The position numbers and the translations under genes were made by a program. From positions 252,133,542 through 252,197,541 of the forward strand of contig CM068375.1 of the NCBI GenBank assembly GCA_034769895.1: 64,000 bases of DNA, written 5' to 3'. The notes beneath the pieces are model-generated. The model had not been told where the DNA came from and did not search any database. It saw only the letters and a list, made by a program, of their open reading frames with translations. This document shows, in pieces, positions 35,096-47,469 of the stretch (the first letter of the stretch is position 1; the number at the start of each line of letters is the position of its first letter). The stretch comes from Magicicada septendecula. Its lineage: Eukaryota > Arthropoda > Insecta > Hemiptera > Cicadidae.

Positions 35096-36370
35096 TTCGG
35101 TCACTCTATTCATTAGTTGTTGCAGCCCCTCTAAGCTATCTGCGAATTTGGTAGAGGGGATACTCAATAATATTTAATAAATAAACTAAAATAATGTGTC
35201 AGACTGTCCTGGGTAGCATGTGACAAGCTGCTGTAACATAAACAGTAAAACTATCCCAATATCTTAGGATCAGGTAATTTATGGGTGTTTCTTTATTACA
35301 TACTAATCACAAGTCAGGGCATTTGCAAAAGAAACACTACGGATAAAATATTGAAAGCACAATGAGGAGGAAAATAAATGCTACATAACACTGTTAACTG
35401 TAGTTGTTAGAAAAGAAGTGAATGAGTAGAAGAAACACAACAAATTTAAAGTACTTTGTAAAGTAGTTATCGAAGTTCAAATGTAATTTCTCAGGTCATA
35501 ACATCACCCAAAGAAACATCCAAAGGTAGAATAGCAAGCACACTTGAGACCTTGGGGACACATGAGGAAGAAAAAGATCTCCATATGAGGTGGTCAGATG
35601 ATTTGAAGACACTGATAGATCTTAATGGGTGAATATAGGACATGAATAGGGACAAATGGGAATATCTAGAGAAGGCTAGTGAAAGTCCAACATTGGATGT
35701 AATGAGCTTACGTGTTGGGCATCAGTAAATTTGAAGTTTTAAACAAGAAACTCTGTGTGTATTATTCTGTATTGAAAAAATTGTTTGTACCATCATTTTA
35801 GGTTTATAGCCTAAATTGTTCACAACTCCCTTAATTACCTTCATGTACTCTGGTATTGTGTGATCTGACTCACTTAATTGAAAATCTTTATCTCATTGTT
35901 CCATATCATTTTGATTTGAGTTATTTCATACATACATTTTAAAATTTATGTCAAGAATTTTACACTGATTTTTGTGGTTTAAAGTAGCTAGTAACTAGGA
36001 TTGCTATTGCTGCACCAGTTTGTTCCAAGTAATTTAGTATCCTTATTGGTGTTTTTGATACCATCAGAGTGTCATTAGTGTCATTTTAGTATTTTAATTA
36101 TATCCAATATTTTAAAATAAAAAAAGATTTAAATTTTCTGTTTGAAGGAACACATATTCTGGTATATTTTTATAATGTGCAGTCAGTATAGTTAAATCAA
36201 ACAAACTTATAACGTTTTGTAACGTAAACTTTCATTATAACTAATGTACATCAGTACAGAAGAGTAAAACAAATCAGGAATATTTGTGATTTAAAATATT
36301 TATGTGAATTGTTGAATGATTTAATCTTGCTTCAGGTAGACATTAATTTTCAGTGGTTTGTTTGTTTCAG
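35096..36370. other. Intergenic or intronic stretch with a second LINE scrap
   Basis: At about 35520-35705 the plus strand gives MRWSDDLKTLID and DMNRDKWEYLEKASESP, a degraded LINE C-terminus. The rest has no recognised feature. Since the exon at 36371 is internal, this is most likely intron sequence of the phosphatase gene; the preceding exon was not found. Confidence 0.5.
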
Positions 36371-36505
36371 GGAGGATATCCTGCCAAATTGAAGAAAGTT
36401 CTCATTGTAACTGCTCCACTTTGGTTCAAGGCTCCATTCAAAATTCTTAGATTATTCGTTAGAGAGAAGCTCAGGGATCGCGTTTATACAGTCAGTATAC
36501 CACAG
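36371..36505 (+). CDS. PTPN9: PTP-MEG2/PTPN9-type phosphatase, SEC14-domain exon 1 in window
   Basis: The exon is 135 bp, phase 0 at both ends, with a pyrimidine-rich acceptor ending TTTCAG and donor GTAAGC. It encodes 45 residues including GYPAKLKKV, IVTAPLWFKAPFKILRLF and REKLRDRVYTVSIPQ. This strongly conserved block is the SEC14/CRAL-TRIO lipid-binding domain of the cytoplasmic protein tyrosine phosphatase MEG2 (PTPN9), which targets the enzyme to phosphoinositide-bearing secretory vesicles. Codon use is ordinary and there is no disruption. Upstream exons with the rest of the SEC14 domain are not seen in the window. Confidence 0.93.
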
Positions 36506-39500
36506 GTAAGCTGACAGATTATTGTGTTTACACCATATTGAAACATAAAGTTTTCTCTAAAAAGTTACTGAGTAGGTGCTGAGATTTTATTCATCCCTTA
36601 TAATCTGTTTTTATTTTTATAAGTGGACTATTATATTTTGCTCAAGAGTAATGGAATTTCCTTATTGTTGAGTGTTTTATTTGTTATGGAACTTAACCTG
36701 TGTTTACATCATAGTTGATTAAGTTTCTAAGACCCTATTAATTATAAGTTGTACATCTAATTTTTTGTAAGTGTTTGAAGAAACGTAGAAAAATTAAAGA
36801 AATTTAACCAAATAAAATATAATTTATTACTTACATTAAAATGAAAACTTCAAAAATTCCGTGTGAAATACATACTATTATTAACGTATAAGTTGTATAA
36901 TTTTTTTAATTTATGGGGAATATTTTATTAAGTGGTAGACACTTCAAACCACTAGATATTTCATTAGTTGAGACACTGTTGTCAAAGTTTGAATAATGTT
37001 TGTTACTACCTGAATTGTCCTAAAAGTAAATGTACCCAATTTTTATTTAAGTAAGTATTGGACTCAACCAAAATTACAACTTATCATATCTTTCAGAATG
37101 TAATTGTTAAGATTCTAACATTATTTCCACTGATCATAGAAGTTATTTTCTACAAGAGATGCTAGCTCATTGGTTACAGTGTGTTAAAAGTTTTCACAGT
37201 TCTGTAACGACAGCCCTTCAACTTTAATTTTTAACATAGGGGAAGGTAAAAGTTGCATGGAAGGTTGTATCTGGGTTGTAGGTAGGATGCAGAAGTGTGG
37301 GAATATTTTTACTCAACATAAGTTCTCAGACTGAAAGTTTCGTATGGGCAGTCACTGTTTCAAGGTGCAGCATCTAATTACCTTCAGTACTCTTTCAGAC
37401 TCACTGAACTCATTTTTTAAGTAATTCAAAGATAACTTTGTTGAAGGTATGATTAACTCTCTGTTCCAGAGATACTGATTCTTTATGTACAGTCTTTTCT
37501 GTTAAAAAAAAAAAACTATAATCATCATTTTTATCCTGGATCTGCTCATGCACGCTTTCTTTGACAAAAAGAATTTTTCATTTGTCGTTCTTTATTTTTG
37601 TTTCCTGATGATATTAGTACTCCTAAGATTTATATCCTATTACTTTATCCAAGAAATTTGGCTCGATTTCAACTCTTCCCAGAAAGTCGTAACAAATTTG
37701 CAACGGTTCATTTTTTGGTTCAAAGACAAGTGTTGGGGTACTATTTTTTTCAAATGTTTGCTGTGTGCATATGATGAATCATCCTAACACTCAGTGGTAT
37801 TTCACCATCATGGCTTGCACCACTTTCACTTTTTTTAATTGTTTGTTGATGAGATTGGCCTTCCAGAACAAAAGATGTCTTCAACATTTTCTTGGTCCTC
37901 TTTGAAAGTTTTGTGCCAAGTGGCATCTCCATAGTTCTTGATAAGAGTGGCATCTCCATAAAATTAATTAAAGAAGGAACTATCATGATGGGTGTTTTGT
38001 CGAGGAGTTTCACAAAACTGCCAACAAGAACAAGAAAACTTTATGGCATACTCTTGTTTGATATTTTCCTGCATTGCAAACCTAATGAGGTTATAAAGCA
38101 CAACAGTACACGAACAGCAGTAGCACATGACTGATTCAACCAATCCATTTGAAACCTGTGTGGACATCCAGCCAAGGTCATAAGAAATTGATATTTACAA
38201 TGATCATAATAAATAGAATCATATCACATAATTATGATATAATATCAATCATATATAGTCATCCAGTAACACAAACAATATATAACAAATAAATAATTAT
38301 TATATATTTTTTAATTATATTATAATTAATATATGCAGTATAATAATTCAGTGTTTTACAAATTATTAAATAACTAAACTAAATTTCAGAACATACAAAA
38401 ACTTACAGCCAAGTACACTATAAAAACCAGAATTGAACTCACGGATTAACTAAGAAACATACAACGTAAATAAAGCAAAATTATACTCTTTCAACATTTC
38501 AAACGTGTACCCAAACATTCTCATTGATGGTACTGTAATTATATTAATAAAAAAATATGTGTCACTGATTTTAAATTGTTTTTGTGAATTAAATAATTGG
38601 AAAGTTGTGTAAATATATTAGGCTAATAATGAACTATGTACAAGAAAAGCTTTCAAAAGTATTCAGCTTGAGCTCTCAGAATGTGAGTACACTTTCCTTT
38701 ATCATAAATAAAATTATTTTTAATATGTATGTTATTCTTGTAATAGTATTTGCATATTCTCACATTCTTTAAAATATTACGCTTTGCTTAAATTACATAT
38801 TTCTGGCAGTGTGGAAATTTTAGATTGCTACGTGGGGAAAAGAGGTTTGACTGATGTAGTAACACTAATTTTTCGTTACATGTTTCATTACAAGTTAAAT
38901 CAGTTTACTGCCCTAGAACCGTGAGGTGTATGAGAATGACCTGGGCAGCATAGTGCCACATATGAAGTTCCCACTTCAACAATAAAAATGTGGTCAAGTT
39001 AGCATTGTTTAGCATGGTTTGTTGTGCAAACTGGTAACTTGGTCTTCAAAAAATTAGTGGTCTTAAAAATATACATAAAAAATTAGAGAAAAGTTATTCA
39101 GATATTTTAGGCACTTTTCAGAAAAATTGTAGTTAAAAGAATAAGTGGGAACAAAAAGGAGTAGGTTATGTAGGTTTCCTGCAGCTTTTTACAAAAAAAG
39201 TTATAGTTGTTTTTAGAGGGGGAAAGTTACCTGCAAAATAGCTGGTTTCTCCAGAATTTTGGAGGAGTGTATATAAAATATATTAAAATCAGTTTGTGGA
39301 TTTTTACTATGCATTTATTCATATTTTTTACAATATGTGAATAAAAATGGTGAATTTTTCCCAAGTTCACTTTACTTATGCATGTAATACATGAAGATTA
39401 CAAAAAATGCAGCTTTTAATCTTTTTCTACCAGATACCAAACTAGTATAAGCACAGTTATAAAATACAAAATCAAAGATTAAGTCTCGGAACTGAATAAT

Positions 39501-39743
39501 TAGTGGTTTTATTTTATATATATGAAGTGACTGGGGATCCTTATAAACAACGAATCTGAAGTTTTTCAAGTTTGATTTTTACAAACTGTTGAATATTTTA
39601 AATTCATATTTCATAAAATAGACATTTACTGTTTAGGTACAGATAGTGTCTTCTCAAAGTTGGCCAAAATTTTGGGTACTAATTGTATTATATAAAATTT
39701 AGTTGTCAACATGAAAATTTGAGACTTAAGATTGTTTGTTTAG
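36506..39743 (+). other. PTPN9 intron (3.2 kb)
   Basis: GT-AG intron. It holds the second copy of an unclassified dispersed repeat (38180-38760). The remainder is AT-rich with no recognised element. The frame at 37548-37787 has no recognisable pattern. Confidence 0.8.
38180..38760 (+). repeat. Unclassified dispersed repeat, copy 2
   Basis: This is the counterpart of 10741-11360, with matching blocks from AAATAGAATCATATCACA to TTTATCATAAATAAAATTAT and GTTATTCTTGTAATAG. It lies within the phosphatase intron. Confidence 0.65.
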
Positions 39744-39914
39744 TTGACACTACACATACCTCGGGGATCACTGCCCACTAGACTCGGGGGAACACTGGAA
39801 GTTGCACACCATGTTTGGTTGCTTCATTGTCTCAAGTCAATGGCCAACAGACTTCCAAGTGAACAGGACAACGGTCTGACAGACAATATTGCCCACAACT
39901 GTATAGAGGCTGAG
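39744..39914 (+). CDS. PTPN9: PTPN9 exon 2 in window, end of SEC14 domain
   Basis: The exon is 171 bp (57 codons), phase 0 at both ends, with acceptor TTTAG and donor GTATGT. It encodes LTLHIPRGSLPTRLGGTLEV followed by HHVWLLHCLKSMANRL and an acidic, less conserved end. The sequence P-x-x-L-G-G-T-L-E is the typical end of SEC14 domains, and the W-L-L-H-C segment matches PTPN9 proteins. It continues the exon at 36371-36505 in frame. Confidence 0.92.
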
Positions 39915-40400
39915 GTATGTACCTTACATATTCATTGTAGTACATATAATTGGTAAATAATATTCTTTTATTAAAGCCAATAAAACTTACTTAACAATTA
40001 CTGAATAATTTCAAATATCGGGCGCCATCTTGTGATATACCTTGAACTTACCTTGGGCCAGAATTCTGTTAAGCGAACCAGATGATAGCGGAAGGTGTTA
40101 TCTGAAATAATTCACTCATTTTTGTTTTGTTTGTTACCATTGACATTACCCTTTTTATTTATATAATATGGAATTTACTTACAGTACATAAGACATTACT
40201 ACGTGAAACAAACAAGCTATTATCCGCCAGGTGGCGTCATTCAATTTTTCAAGTTAAATTTCCCCTTAACAAGCCCTCCAAAATACATAGTTATTACCTT
40301 ATTGAAATATTATATTGAAATATTAAACATATTAAACATTTGTATAGATATATATGCATTTATTTTGCACAACCCAGCACTTTTTAATAATATTTTATTA

Positions 40401-40403
<3 letters not shown>

Positions 40404-40473
<70 letters not shown>
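40404..40473. repeat. (CT)n microsatellite
   Basis: Uninterrupted CT dinucleotides lie in the intron. The long Ser-Leu frame across it is an artefact of the repeat. Confidence 0.95.
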
Positions 40474-40477
<4 letters not shown>

Positions 40478-42336
40478 TACTATTATTATTATTATGAGCT
40501 CATTTCAAATTACGGTATACCATTTTTGTTAATGAATTTACTGAATTTTGGTCATTTTAGAGTTTTTTTTAAAATATAAAATGGTTGTAGCTGGTACTTA
40601 GCTGCAAATTTGGGTTGACGACATCGAACTACTCGAATCCTTCGATCGCACGTGCAAAATCTGACCTGTCACATCGTCTTAGGGCACGCACTCTCGATGT
40701 AGCATCCCCCCTCGGATCATACTTTGCCAGATTCTTTTATCATGATTTCACTCGGCCGATGACATCAACTCAAAATTTGTTACGGTACCACCGTTATTAT
40801 GTTATTAACAGTTATTAACCCACTTTTGGTGGTATAAAATTTAAATAAATACACTTAGTGAATACGCCGGCCGTGACTAGCTGGCTGGCTCACTTCACGG
40901 TCCGGACGAGAATGACACTGTTTCATCAGTCAACATTGCAGAGGTGGGGGAAAAATACGTCACTGGCTCTTTGTTCAAAATCCCAACCCAGTGTAAAACA
41001 ATGCGTATGGCATTCTTTGCTTCTGACGTAAACATGGGTTGGTCTTGTTTACCGCTTATTTGTGACAAACAGTTTTTTGCGGCTTTTGTAATTTTCCACT
41101 GAATTCGATATAAATCCTGTTAATTCAAATGTGCGTTGTTTAAAATATTCACCAAAACTCTTACAAAATAAATTATTATTATTAAAAATGGTTAGAAAAT
41201 AAAATACAATAATTATGTATACAATAAATTTAGGTTTACCAAAATTATTATAGTACCAGAATTGTACCGTCACAGTAACATCACATACAGCAAGTTCTGT
41301 ATTGTTCTTATTAGTGGAAAAAGATAGGTGTAATTGGTTTCTCAGTTAATTAATATTGTGCTACAGCAGTTTATCGGTGTTCAGTCTGTAATTAGCATGG
41401 CTCTAGTGTAAGTTGTGGCATTGTGCACTAGGTTCTCCCTTGTTATTTAAGAAAGTGCTTATGAATTACACAACACTAGTAACATTCCTAAATAAAAAAT
41501 TTGGAGTTTATTCGGGCAACTAAGAAGTCTAGACTATGTGAAGAGGTATGCTTGTTGTCTCACACCATGGCAGAAATGAAAGAAAAGAGAGAATGTTTAC
41601 AACAGGATGCCCAGAAAGTTAGTGTAAAAACAATAAATAAATAATAAGCCGCTTTCTGTAAACACTCAAAACACTGAGCCAGTATTCATAAACAATCATC
41701 ATATTGAGTTTGATTGCAGTACCTCAATAGCACAATAAACAAATACCCATGATACCTACCTAGTTACTTAACCAATGTACTCTCTCACTTTACATATGGA
41801 TCACATGTTGTGACATGTATAAATGAAGCTATAAGATTTCAAACCTTCATGACCAGCATCATGTTGCTAAAAGCTTGAATTTTCTTCCTATTTCTTCTCT
41901 TCTCTCTCCATGTAAATTGGGAAGAAGGTGTAAAGATGGACAAGGCCTGGTTCCCAGCATTGTGAAAAACTCATGACTGGAGCAGTGCAGCTCTTAGATA
42001 GGGACAGCAATCAGCTTGCCCAGTGTTCTCAACCAATAAGAAAAGGTCAGGAACCAATAAATAAACATAAGGTCAACTGTCATTCAATCGGTTGTGGTTC
42101 TACCAGTCAACTGTCATTCAATCGGGTGTAGACAGACAGTGCTATACTGAAGATCACTGCCCAAGCCACAGATGAAACATCTACCAACAATATAAAGAAC
42201 TGTAATACGTCCTTACAACCCAGAAAATTCAAGTCTTTATCAATATGTAGATAAAATATTGAAAACATAAATACCAATTGAACAACAAATTTTATAAGCA
42301 GAATTATCACTGTTGCACACCACTATATAAAAATTG

Positions 42337-42382
42337 TTCCGATTAGCGCTTTCAAGCTTCACAGCTCATCGTCAGATCGGAA
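42337..42382 (-). ncRNA. Hammerhead ribozyme motif, left arm of Penelope-like pair
   Basis: On the minus strand, stem I pairs TTCCGAT with ATCGGAA (7 bp). The core is CTGACGA (CUGANGA) and GAAA. Stem II is GAGCT/AGCTT closed by GTGA. Stem III is the self-complementary GCGC without loop, and the cleavage site is TA before stem I. It is identical over 46 nt to 44717-44762. In Penelope-like elements such minimal hammerheads are known in the terminal repeats. Confidence 0.78.
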
Positions 42383-42530
42383 ATGAACAAACAACATGCA
42401 AACCAACCCTTCACCCCCACCCCGCCCCACCCTGCTCACACACGACAAGCTATAATTCAAATGTCCCTTCCCCACCCTCTGCGCCCTGTCACCTCCATCT
42501 GGACAGTTACATATTTTTCTAGCAAATTCC

Positions 42531-42668
<138 letters not shown>

Positions 42669-42794
42669 ATTCCTTTTAAACGTAACCATCTTTCTCATTC
42701 ACGCTTGTGGGCCAGTCACACACCCTTATTTTAAAAACATCCAATTAGTCCTATGCAATTTAATTCTTAATCTTATCTGTCTGTCCTCTATCAT

Positions 42795-44035
42795 TTACTT
42801 CTTAATTATGTTATAAAATATTTCTTCATTATCAAATTTAATTTTAGTATTAATTAAATTGTCTAACCCTTTTTCTCTTTCTTTCAATATTTCTAACTCC
42901 TCCCTAAGCTTCATTTCAACTGTGTTATTTACTACTTTTACAATTTCGTAGTCTTCCAAAGGATTAACAAACTTATGGTTGTCTTCTATGAAATGTCTTA
43001 CATATAACGAATTCGTTGTTCTATTACCTTCTCCACGTTTGTGGTCAGACAACCTGCATACGAATTTTCGTCCTGTCTCACCTAGGTACACTTTGTTGCA
43101 GTCTTTACATTTTAATTTATAAATTCCGCTTTTCTGTAATACTACTGGGATTTTTTCTATATTTTTATTCCTTATCTTATCAAGTACCGTTTCACATTTT
43201 TTAATAGCTATATCTACTCCATATTTATTAAAACATTTTATAATTTTTCTAGTATGTGAACCTATGTATGTCAATGACCCTGCATAATTCTTTTGTTCTG
43301 GTTCTATTTTAGCTTTTTGTATGTTAACACTTTTCATAACTTTATCCACTATGTTGGTGTTATAGTTATTATTCCTTACAATTCCCCTTATCATTTTTAA
43401 CTCCCTATCTTTTGATTCGGTCTCTTTTAAACACTTCTGAGCTCTATAACAAAATGAATTGATTGCCGCCATTTTATATCTATAAGGGTGGTAAGACTCT
43501 CTTGGTATAATTATATCAGAATATGATTCTTTCCTAAATATCCCAAACTGTAGTGTCTCATTATCTTTAATTTCTGTTTAAATCTAAGTAATTTATTTTC
43601 TTACCTCCTATCTCTTCTTTAAACTGTAAGTTTTTATCCTTATTATTTACCTCATTTATAAACTCATGCACTTCTTCTATGCTTCCTTCCCAAATTACTA
43701 ATACATCGTCAACGTATCTAGTCCATAATTTTATATTGTCTTTATACTTAGTGGAACTTATTAATTGCTTTTCAAAATCATTCGTGTATATTTCTGCAAT
43801 AATAGGGGATAATGAAGATCCCATAGGTAATCCTTTTTTCTGTATAAAACTTGTTATTAAACCTAAAATAGTTCTGATTTACACATTCTTTAATTACTTT
43901 AATCAATTGCTTTTTATACCCTGTATTCTCCCATATTATTATCGTTTATTAACTTAATAACTTTATTTACTGTGATATTGGTAAACATGTCCTTAACATC
44001 CAGTGATATCAATTTTGTATTTTCATTTTATTTTG
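42795..44035 (-). pseudogene. Penelope-like RT and GIY-YIG endonuclease, frame-broken
   Basis: From right to left: SLDVKDMFTNITVNKVIKLI (about 43945-44020), then GSSLSPIIAEIYTNDFEKQL and the catalytic RYVDDVLVIWEG (about 43685-43730), then NYLDLN. After a stop/frameshift region (43475-43566) comes a 225-residue frame with the endonuclease motif SGIYKLKCKDCNKVYLGETG (G-I-Y and Y-L-G) near 43070-43130, followed by conserved R and H residues in RKFVCRLSDHKRGEGN. The catalytic Y-V-D-D is intact. The 5' part of the RT is missing and the frame is interrupted near 43475-43566 and 43830-43870. Confidence 0.85.
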
Positions 44036-44078
44036 TATCAATTTTTTATTTTTTTTTATTTTTTTTTAATTTATTAAA

Positions 44079-44413
44079 GCGGAATTTATAAATTAAAATG
44101 TAAAGACTGCAACAAAGTGTACCTAGGTGAGACAGGACGAAAATTCGTATGCAGGTTGTCTGACCACAAACGTGGAGAAGGTAATAGAACAACGAATTCG
44201 TTATATGCAAGACATTTCATAGAAGACAACCATAAGTTTGTTAATCCTTTGGAAGACTACGAAATTGTAAAAGTAGTAAATAACACAGGTGAAAGGAAGC
44301 TTAGGGAGGAGTTAGAAATATTGAAAGAAAGAGAAAAAGGGTTAGACAATTTAATTAATACTAAAATTAAATTTGATATTGAAGAAATATTTTATAACAT
44401 AATTAAGAAGTAA
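44079..44413 (+). pseudogene. GIY-YIG endonuclease C-terminal copy in the inverted arm
   Basis: The plus-strand frame repeats the C-terminal half of the endonuclease from SGIYKL through VYLGETGRKFVCRLSDHK to the stop at 44413, nearly identical to the minus-strand copy. It has no upstream RT, so the second copy is 5'-truncated inside the endonuclease domain. Confidence 0.85.
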
Positions 44414-44716
44414 ATGATAGAGGACAGATAGTTAAGATTAAGAATTAAATTGCATAGGACTAATTGGATGTTTTTAAAGTAAGGGTGTGTGACTGGCCCA
44501 CAAGCGTGAATGAGAAAGATGGTTACGTTTAAAAGGAATGCACACACACACACACCACTGAAACACAAGGAATTTGCTAGAAAAATATGTAACTGTCCAG
44601 ATGGAGGTGACAGGGCGCAGAGGGTCGGGAAGGGACATTTGAATTATAGCTTGTCGTGTGTGAGCAGGGTGGGGTGGGATGGGGGTGAAGGGTTGGTTTT
44701 CATGTTGTTTGTTCAT

Positions 44717-44762
44717 TTCCGATCTGACGATGAGCTGTGAAGCTTGAAAGCGCTAATCGGAA
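44717..44762 (+). ncRNA. Hammerhead ribozyme motif, right arm of Penelope-like pair
   Basis: Stem I is 44717-44723 with 44756-44762. The core CTGACGA is at 44724-44730 and GAAA at 44746-44749. Stem II lies within 44732-44745 (GUGA loop). Stem III is GCGC at 44750-44753 and the U-A cleavage site at 44754-44755. One unpaired base (44731) lies between the core and stem II, as in the other families in this window. Confidence 0.78.
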
Positions 44763-45260
44763 TAATTTTTGTATAGTGGTGTGCAACAGTGATAATTCTG
44801 CTTGTGATTTTAACCACTAACACAACTTTCTTCATTAAACAAATTTTATGTATAAAACTAATAAATAAGAAAAAAGAACTATGTTAGAAACACAATAAAA
44901 GCTATTCTAAAATAAGAGGAACGTTGAAATGCAATGTTGCAAACGTAACATCAGCCAAAGAGATGATAGATGAATAAACACATAGTATGCTGGAGACCAT
45001 TAAACACAAAAGTCATTACTTAAAGCTGAAAATGTATTACAATCCTGTACAGATATAGATACATTCCAACATTAAACAAAACCCATGATAACTTGAAACC
45101 TGCATAGTGATTGTTAGTACTTTCATTTTTTTTGCCATAATGCATTTCAGATAAGACTAAAAGATAAATTCTCTTTATCATAATTTCTTACATATTCCCT
45201 CACAGAGAACAGTAGCACATTAGTATGTTGTGTATTACCAGTATACATATATGACAGTTA

Positions 45261-46110
45261 CGAGGAGTCTTTCAAATGCAAGGGGTGGTCAGCTGTTAAG
45301 AAAAAAGTACAAAAATAAGAAATATATTACTGGTTTAATATTGTACATACTTCCTTTACATTTTTAATAGTCACCATTGTTTTCTAAGCACTTGTTTTGT
45401 AATCAAGGAACAAACTTTTTTATACCCCTTTCCATAAATTCTACTTCCTAGGATTGCAGCACCCAGTTCAGCACTGCCATTTATATCTTGAACTCCCCTC
45501 AAACAGTTGGATTATAAACCATATCTCGGTGTGAAGAGAGAATTGTATGAGAACTGAGCATAAGTAGGGTGAACAAAAAGTTCCTATCCGAATTTCTGTA
45601 TCTTCTGAACTGTATACACTGTCGTGTGTAGGCATGCGTTGTTCCAGTTGACAACAATTCCTGATATCATTATCCCATATTATAGGTTTTGGATGGCATA
45701 TCCCAGTTTTCAAAGTTCTTCACAGTACAGTAACTCACAGAAGTAATCGGATTCCGGCCATTCTTTACTGGGTCTCTCACTTCTCCTTTTGTCATGAACC
45801 TTTGATAAACTTGAGCTGCCATTGCCTTACTTACCTTCATCCATCACTATAGTCCCATTATACTAATTTTGCAGAAGTAATCAACATCAAACATCAGAAT
45901 TTCAGCAACATCAAACCTTTAGCATGAAAAATAAAATCGTAAACTACATTTCACAATTGGCAGGATTGTTTATTCTCGCAGCCATCTGTAGTGACTGTCA
46001 CAGGGTAGCTATGTAATGAACCAACTGAAACTACTACATACACATGATATGACTGTGTTGCCAAACATTTCTGTTTCATTGACCTGCCCTTATTTTCAAA
46101 ATGTGTTCTG
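45261..46110 (-). mobile_element. mariner-like DNA transposon, degenerate
   Basis: The element has inverted ends (ACGAGGAGTCTTTCAAATGC at the left; the complement of an ACAGAACACATTTTGAAAAT-like end at the right) and TA at each border (45259-45260, 46111-46112). The minus strand encodes pieces of a transposase: MAAQVYQRFMTKGEVRDPVK near the N-terminus (about 45765-45825) and a C-terminal EFMERGIKKFVP followed by CLENNGDY (about 45365-45445), as in mariner C-termini. Frames are broken throughout. Confidence 0.7.
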
Positions 46111-46191
46111 TACAATATTATCAATAGCTGTGTGTAAAATAAATTGTCATGCGATATAGATTGAAAATCAATAATTTTCTTGTGATTGCAG

Positions 46192-46333
46192 ACAAATGGT
46201 GAAAGGGATGTTGCAAAGCGGAAACAGAATCAGTCACCAGCAATATCGGAAGAAGATGATGAAGAGGAACTGGAGATAACAACACAAACAACACAGTCAT
46301 CGGACATTTGGCATCGCAATGCTAATAACTCAG
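46192..46333 (+). CDS. PTPN9: PTPN9 exon 3 in window, acidic linker
   Basis: The exon is 142 bp with acceptor GATTGCAG and donor GTATCA, entering in phase 0 and leaving in phase 1. It encodes TNGERDVAKRKQNQ, then the acidic block SEEDDEEELEITTQTTQ and WHRNANNSG. The region between SEC14 and phosphatase domains in this family is poorly conserved, so the assignment rests on splice sites, frame agreement with the flanking exons and position. An alternative, a spurious open stretch, is less likely because the phase-1 donor matches the next exon. Confidence 0.8.
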
Positions 46334-47008
46334 GTATCAACTACAGTAGCCGAAACATTATAGTGGTTAAGACAATTTAACCTAAACTCAATTACTAAAA
46401 TTTAATATTGTCTATATTTGTAACAGTGTATTAGATTCAGTAAGGTAGAAACACTCATACTGTCAATGTTAGAATTTTGGCTTGCCGGGCTGTCAGGCCA
46501 TGGTCTAAAGTTGTTGGTTGCAGACATTTCAGCCGTACCTTCAGTGGCCAACTTCAGTGCATAGAGTAGTAGCAAAAGGCTGTATCTCTGACTCGTACTG
46601 TCAGCTCTGTTATAAAGATAACAGTAAATAAAAGAAAATATATTTAGTAGGGAGAGAATTCAAAGATGTATATTCATTTTCTATGTTAGTCTCTTTGAAT
46701 TCTATTGTATTATTTATTACAGTGCATTTTTATTTGTATATTATATTATTATTTGTTTTATATTATATATCATATATTAGATTACATTGTATTACTGTTA
46801 ATTCACACTGTTGCTTCAAGCAACAACTGTGACTTTTGTGCCATCATTATGATCTCTAAATCTCCATCTCAATTGCCAAATCCATTTTTGGAAGAAACTT
46901 ATAAATCAAAAATCACCAAAAACTTTAAATAAAGTAAACCATGGTAAATGGATTTTAATTTTATTATATATATAAACTTTCACAATTGAACTTACTTTCA
47001 TTTATCTT

Positions 47009-47049
47009 TCCCAAACGTTTCGAGGTGATGTTCCTCTTCCTCAGTGGGA
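47009..47049 (-). ncRNA. Hammerhead ribozyme motif, left arm of inverted dimer
   Basis: On the minus strand, stem I pairs TCCCA with TGGGA. The core is CTGAGGA and GAAA. Stem II is GAGG/CCTC around a 7-nt loop. Stem III is a short self-complementary ACGT including the last A of GAAA, and the cleavage site is T-T. All core positions are intact in this arm. Confidence 0.72.
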
Positions 47050-47428
47050 TTAAATACTGAATGTCATTTTAACAGTATAACGGTTATGGACTGGTGTGTG
47101 TGGTGGGGGTTGATGGTGGGAGGGAATTGGCGCTGAGGTTCAAATTGTGTGTTTGGATCAATGTATCGAATAGTGTATGTGATCTATAATGTAATTGTTC
47201 ATTTAATATGTTGTTTGGTTGTAGTGCGTGATGTCTGTCACTATGTGATGTCACTACAACCAAACAACATATTAAATGAACAATTACATTATAGATCACA
47301 TACACTATTCGATACATTGATCCAAACACACAATTTGAACCTCAGCGCCAATTCCCTCCCACCATCAACCCCCACCACACACACCAGTCCATAACCGTTA
47401 TACTGTTAAAATGACATTCAGTATTTAA

Positions 47429-47469
47429 TCCCACTGAGGAAGAGGAACATCACCTCAAAACGTTTGGGA
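47429..47469 (+). ncRNA. Hammerhead ribozyme motif with G12A change, right arm
   Basis: This has the same structure as 47009-47049: stem I 47429-47433 with 47465-47469, and core CTGAGGA 47434-47440. The conserved GAAA is AAAA here (G to A at 47457). That base is G12, which acts as the general base in hammerhead cleavage, so this arm is predicted inactive. Confidence 0.72.

Noticed and set aside
47084-47394. The same 81-residue protein predicted on both strands
   Set aside because: It is produced by the inverted repeat; each copy is non-coding 3' sequence of a Penelope-like element.
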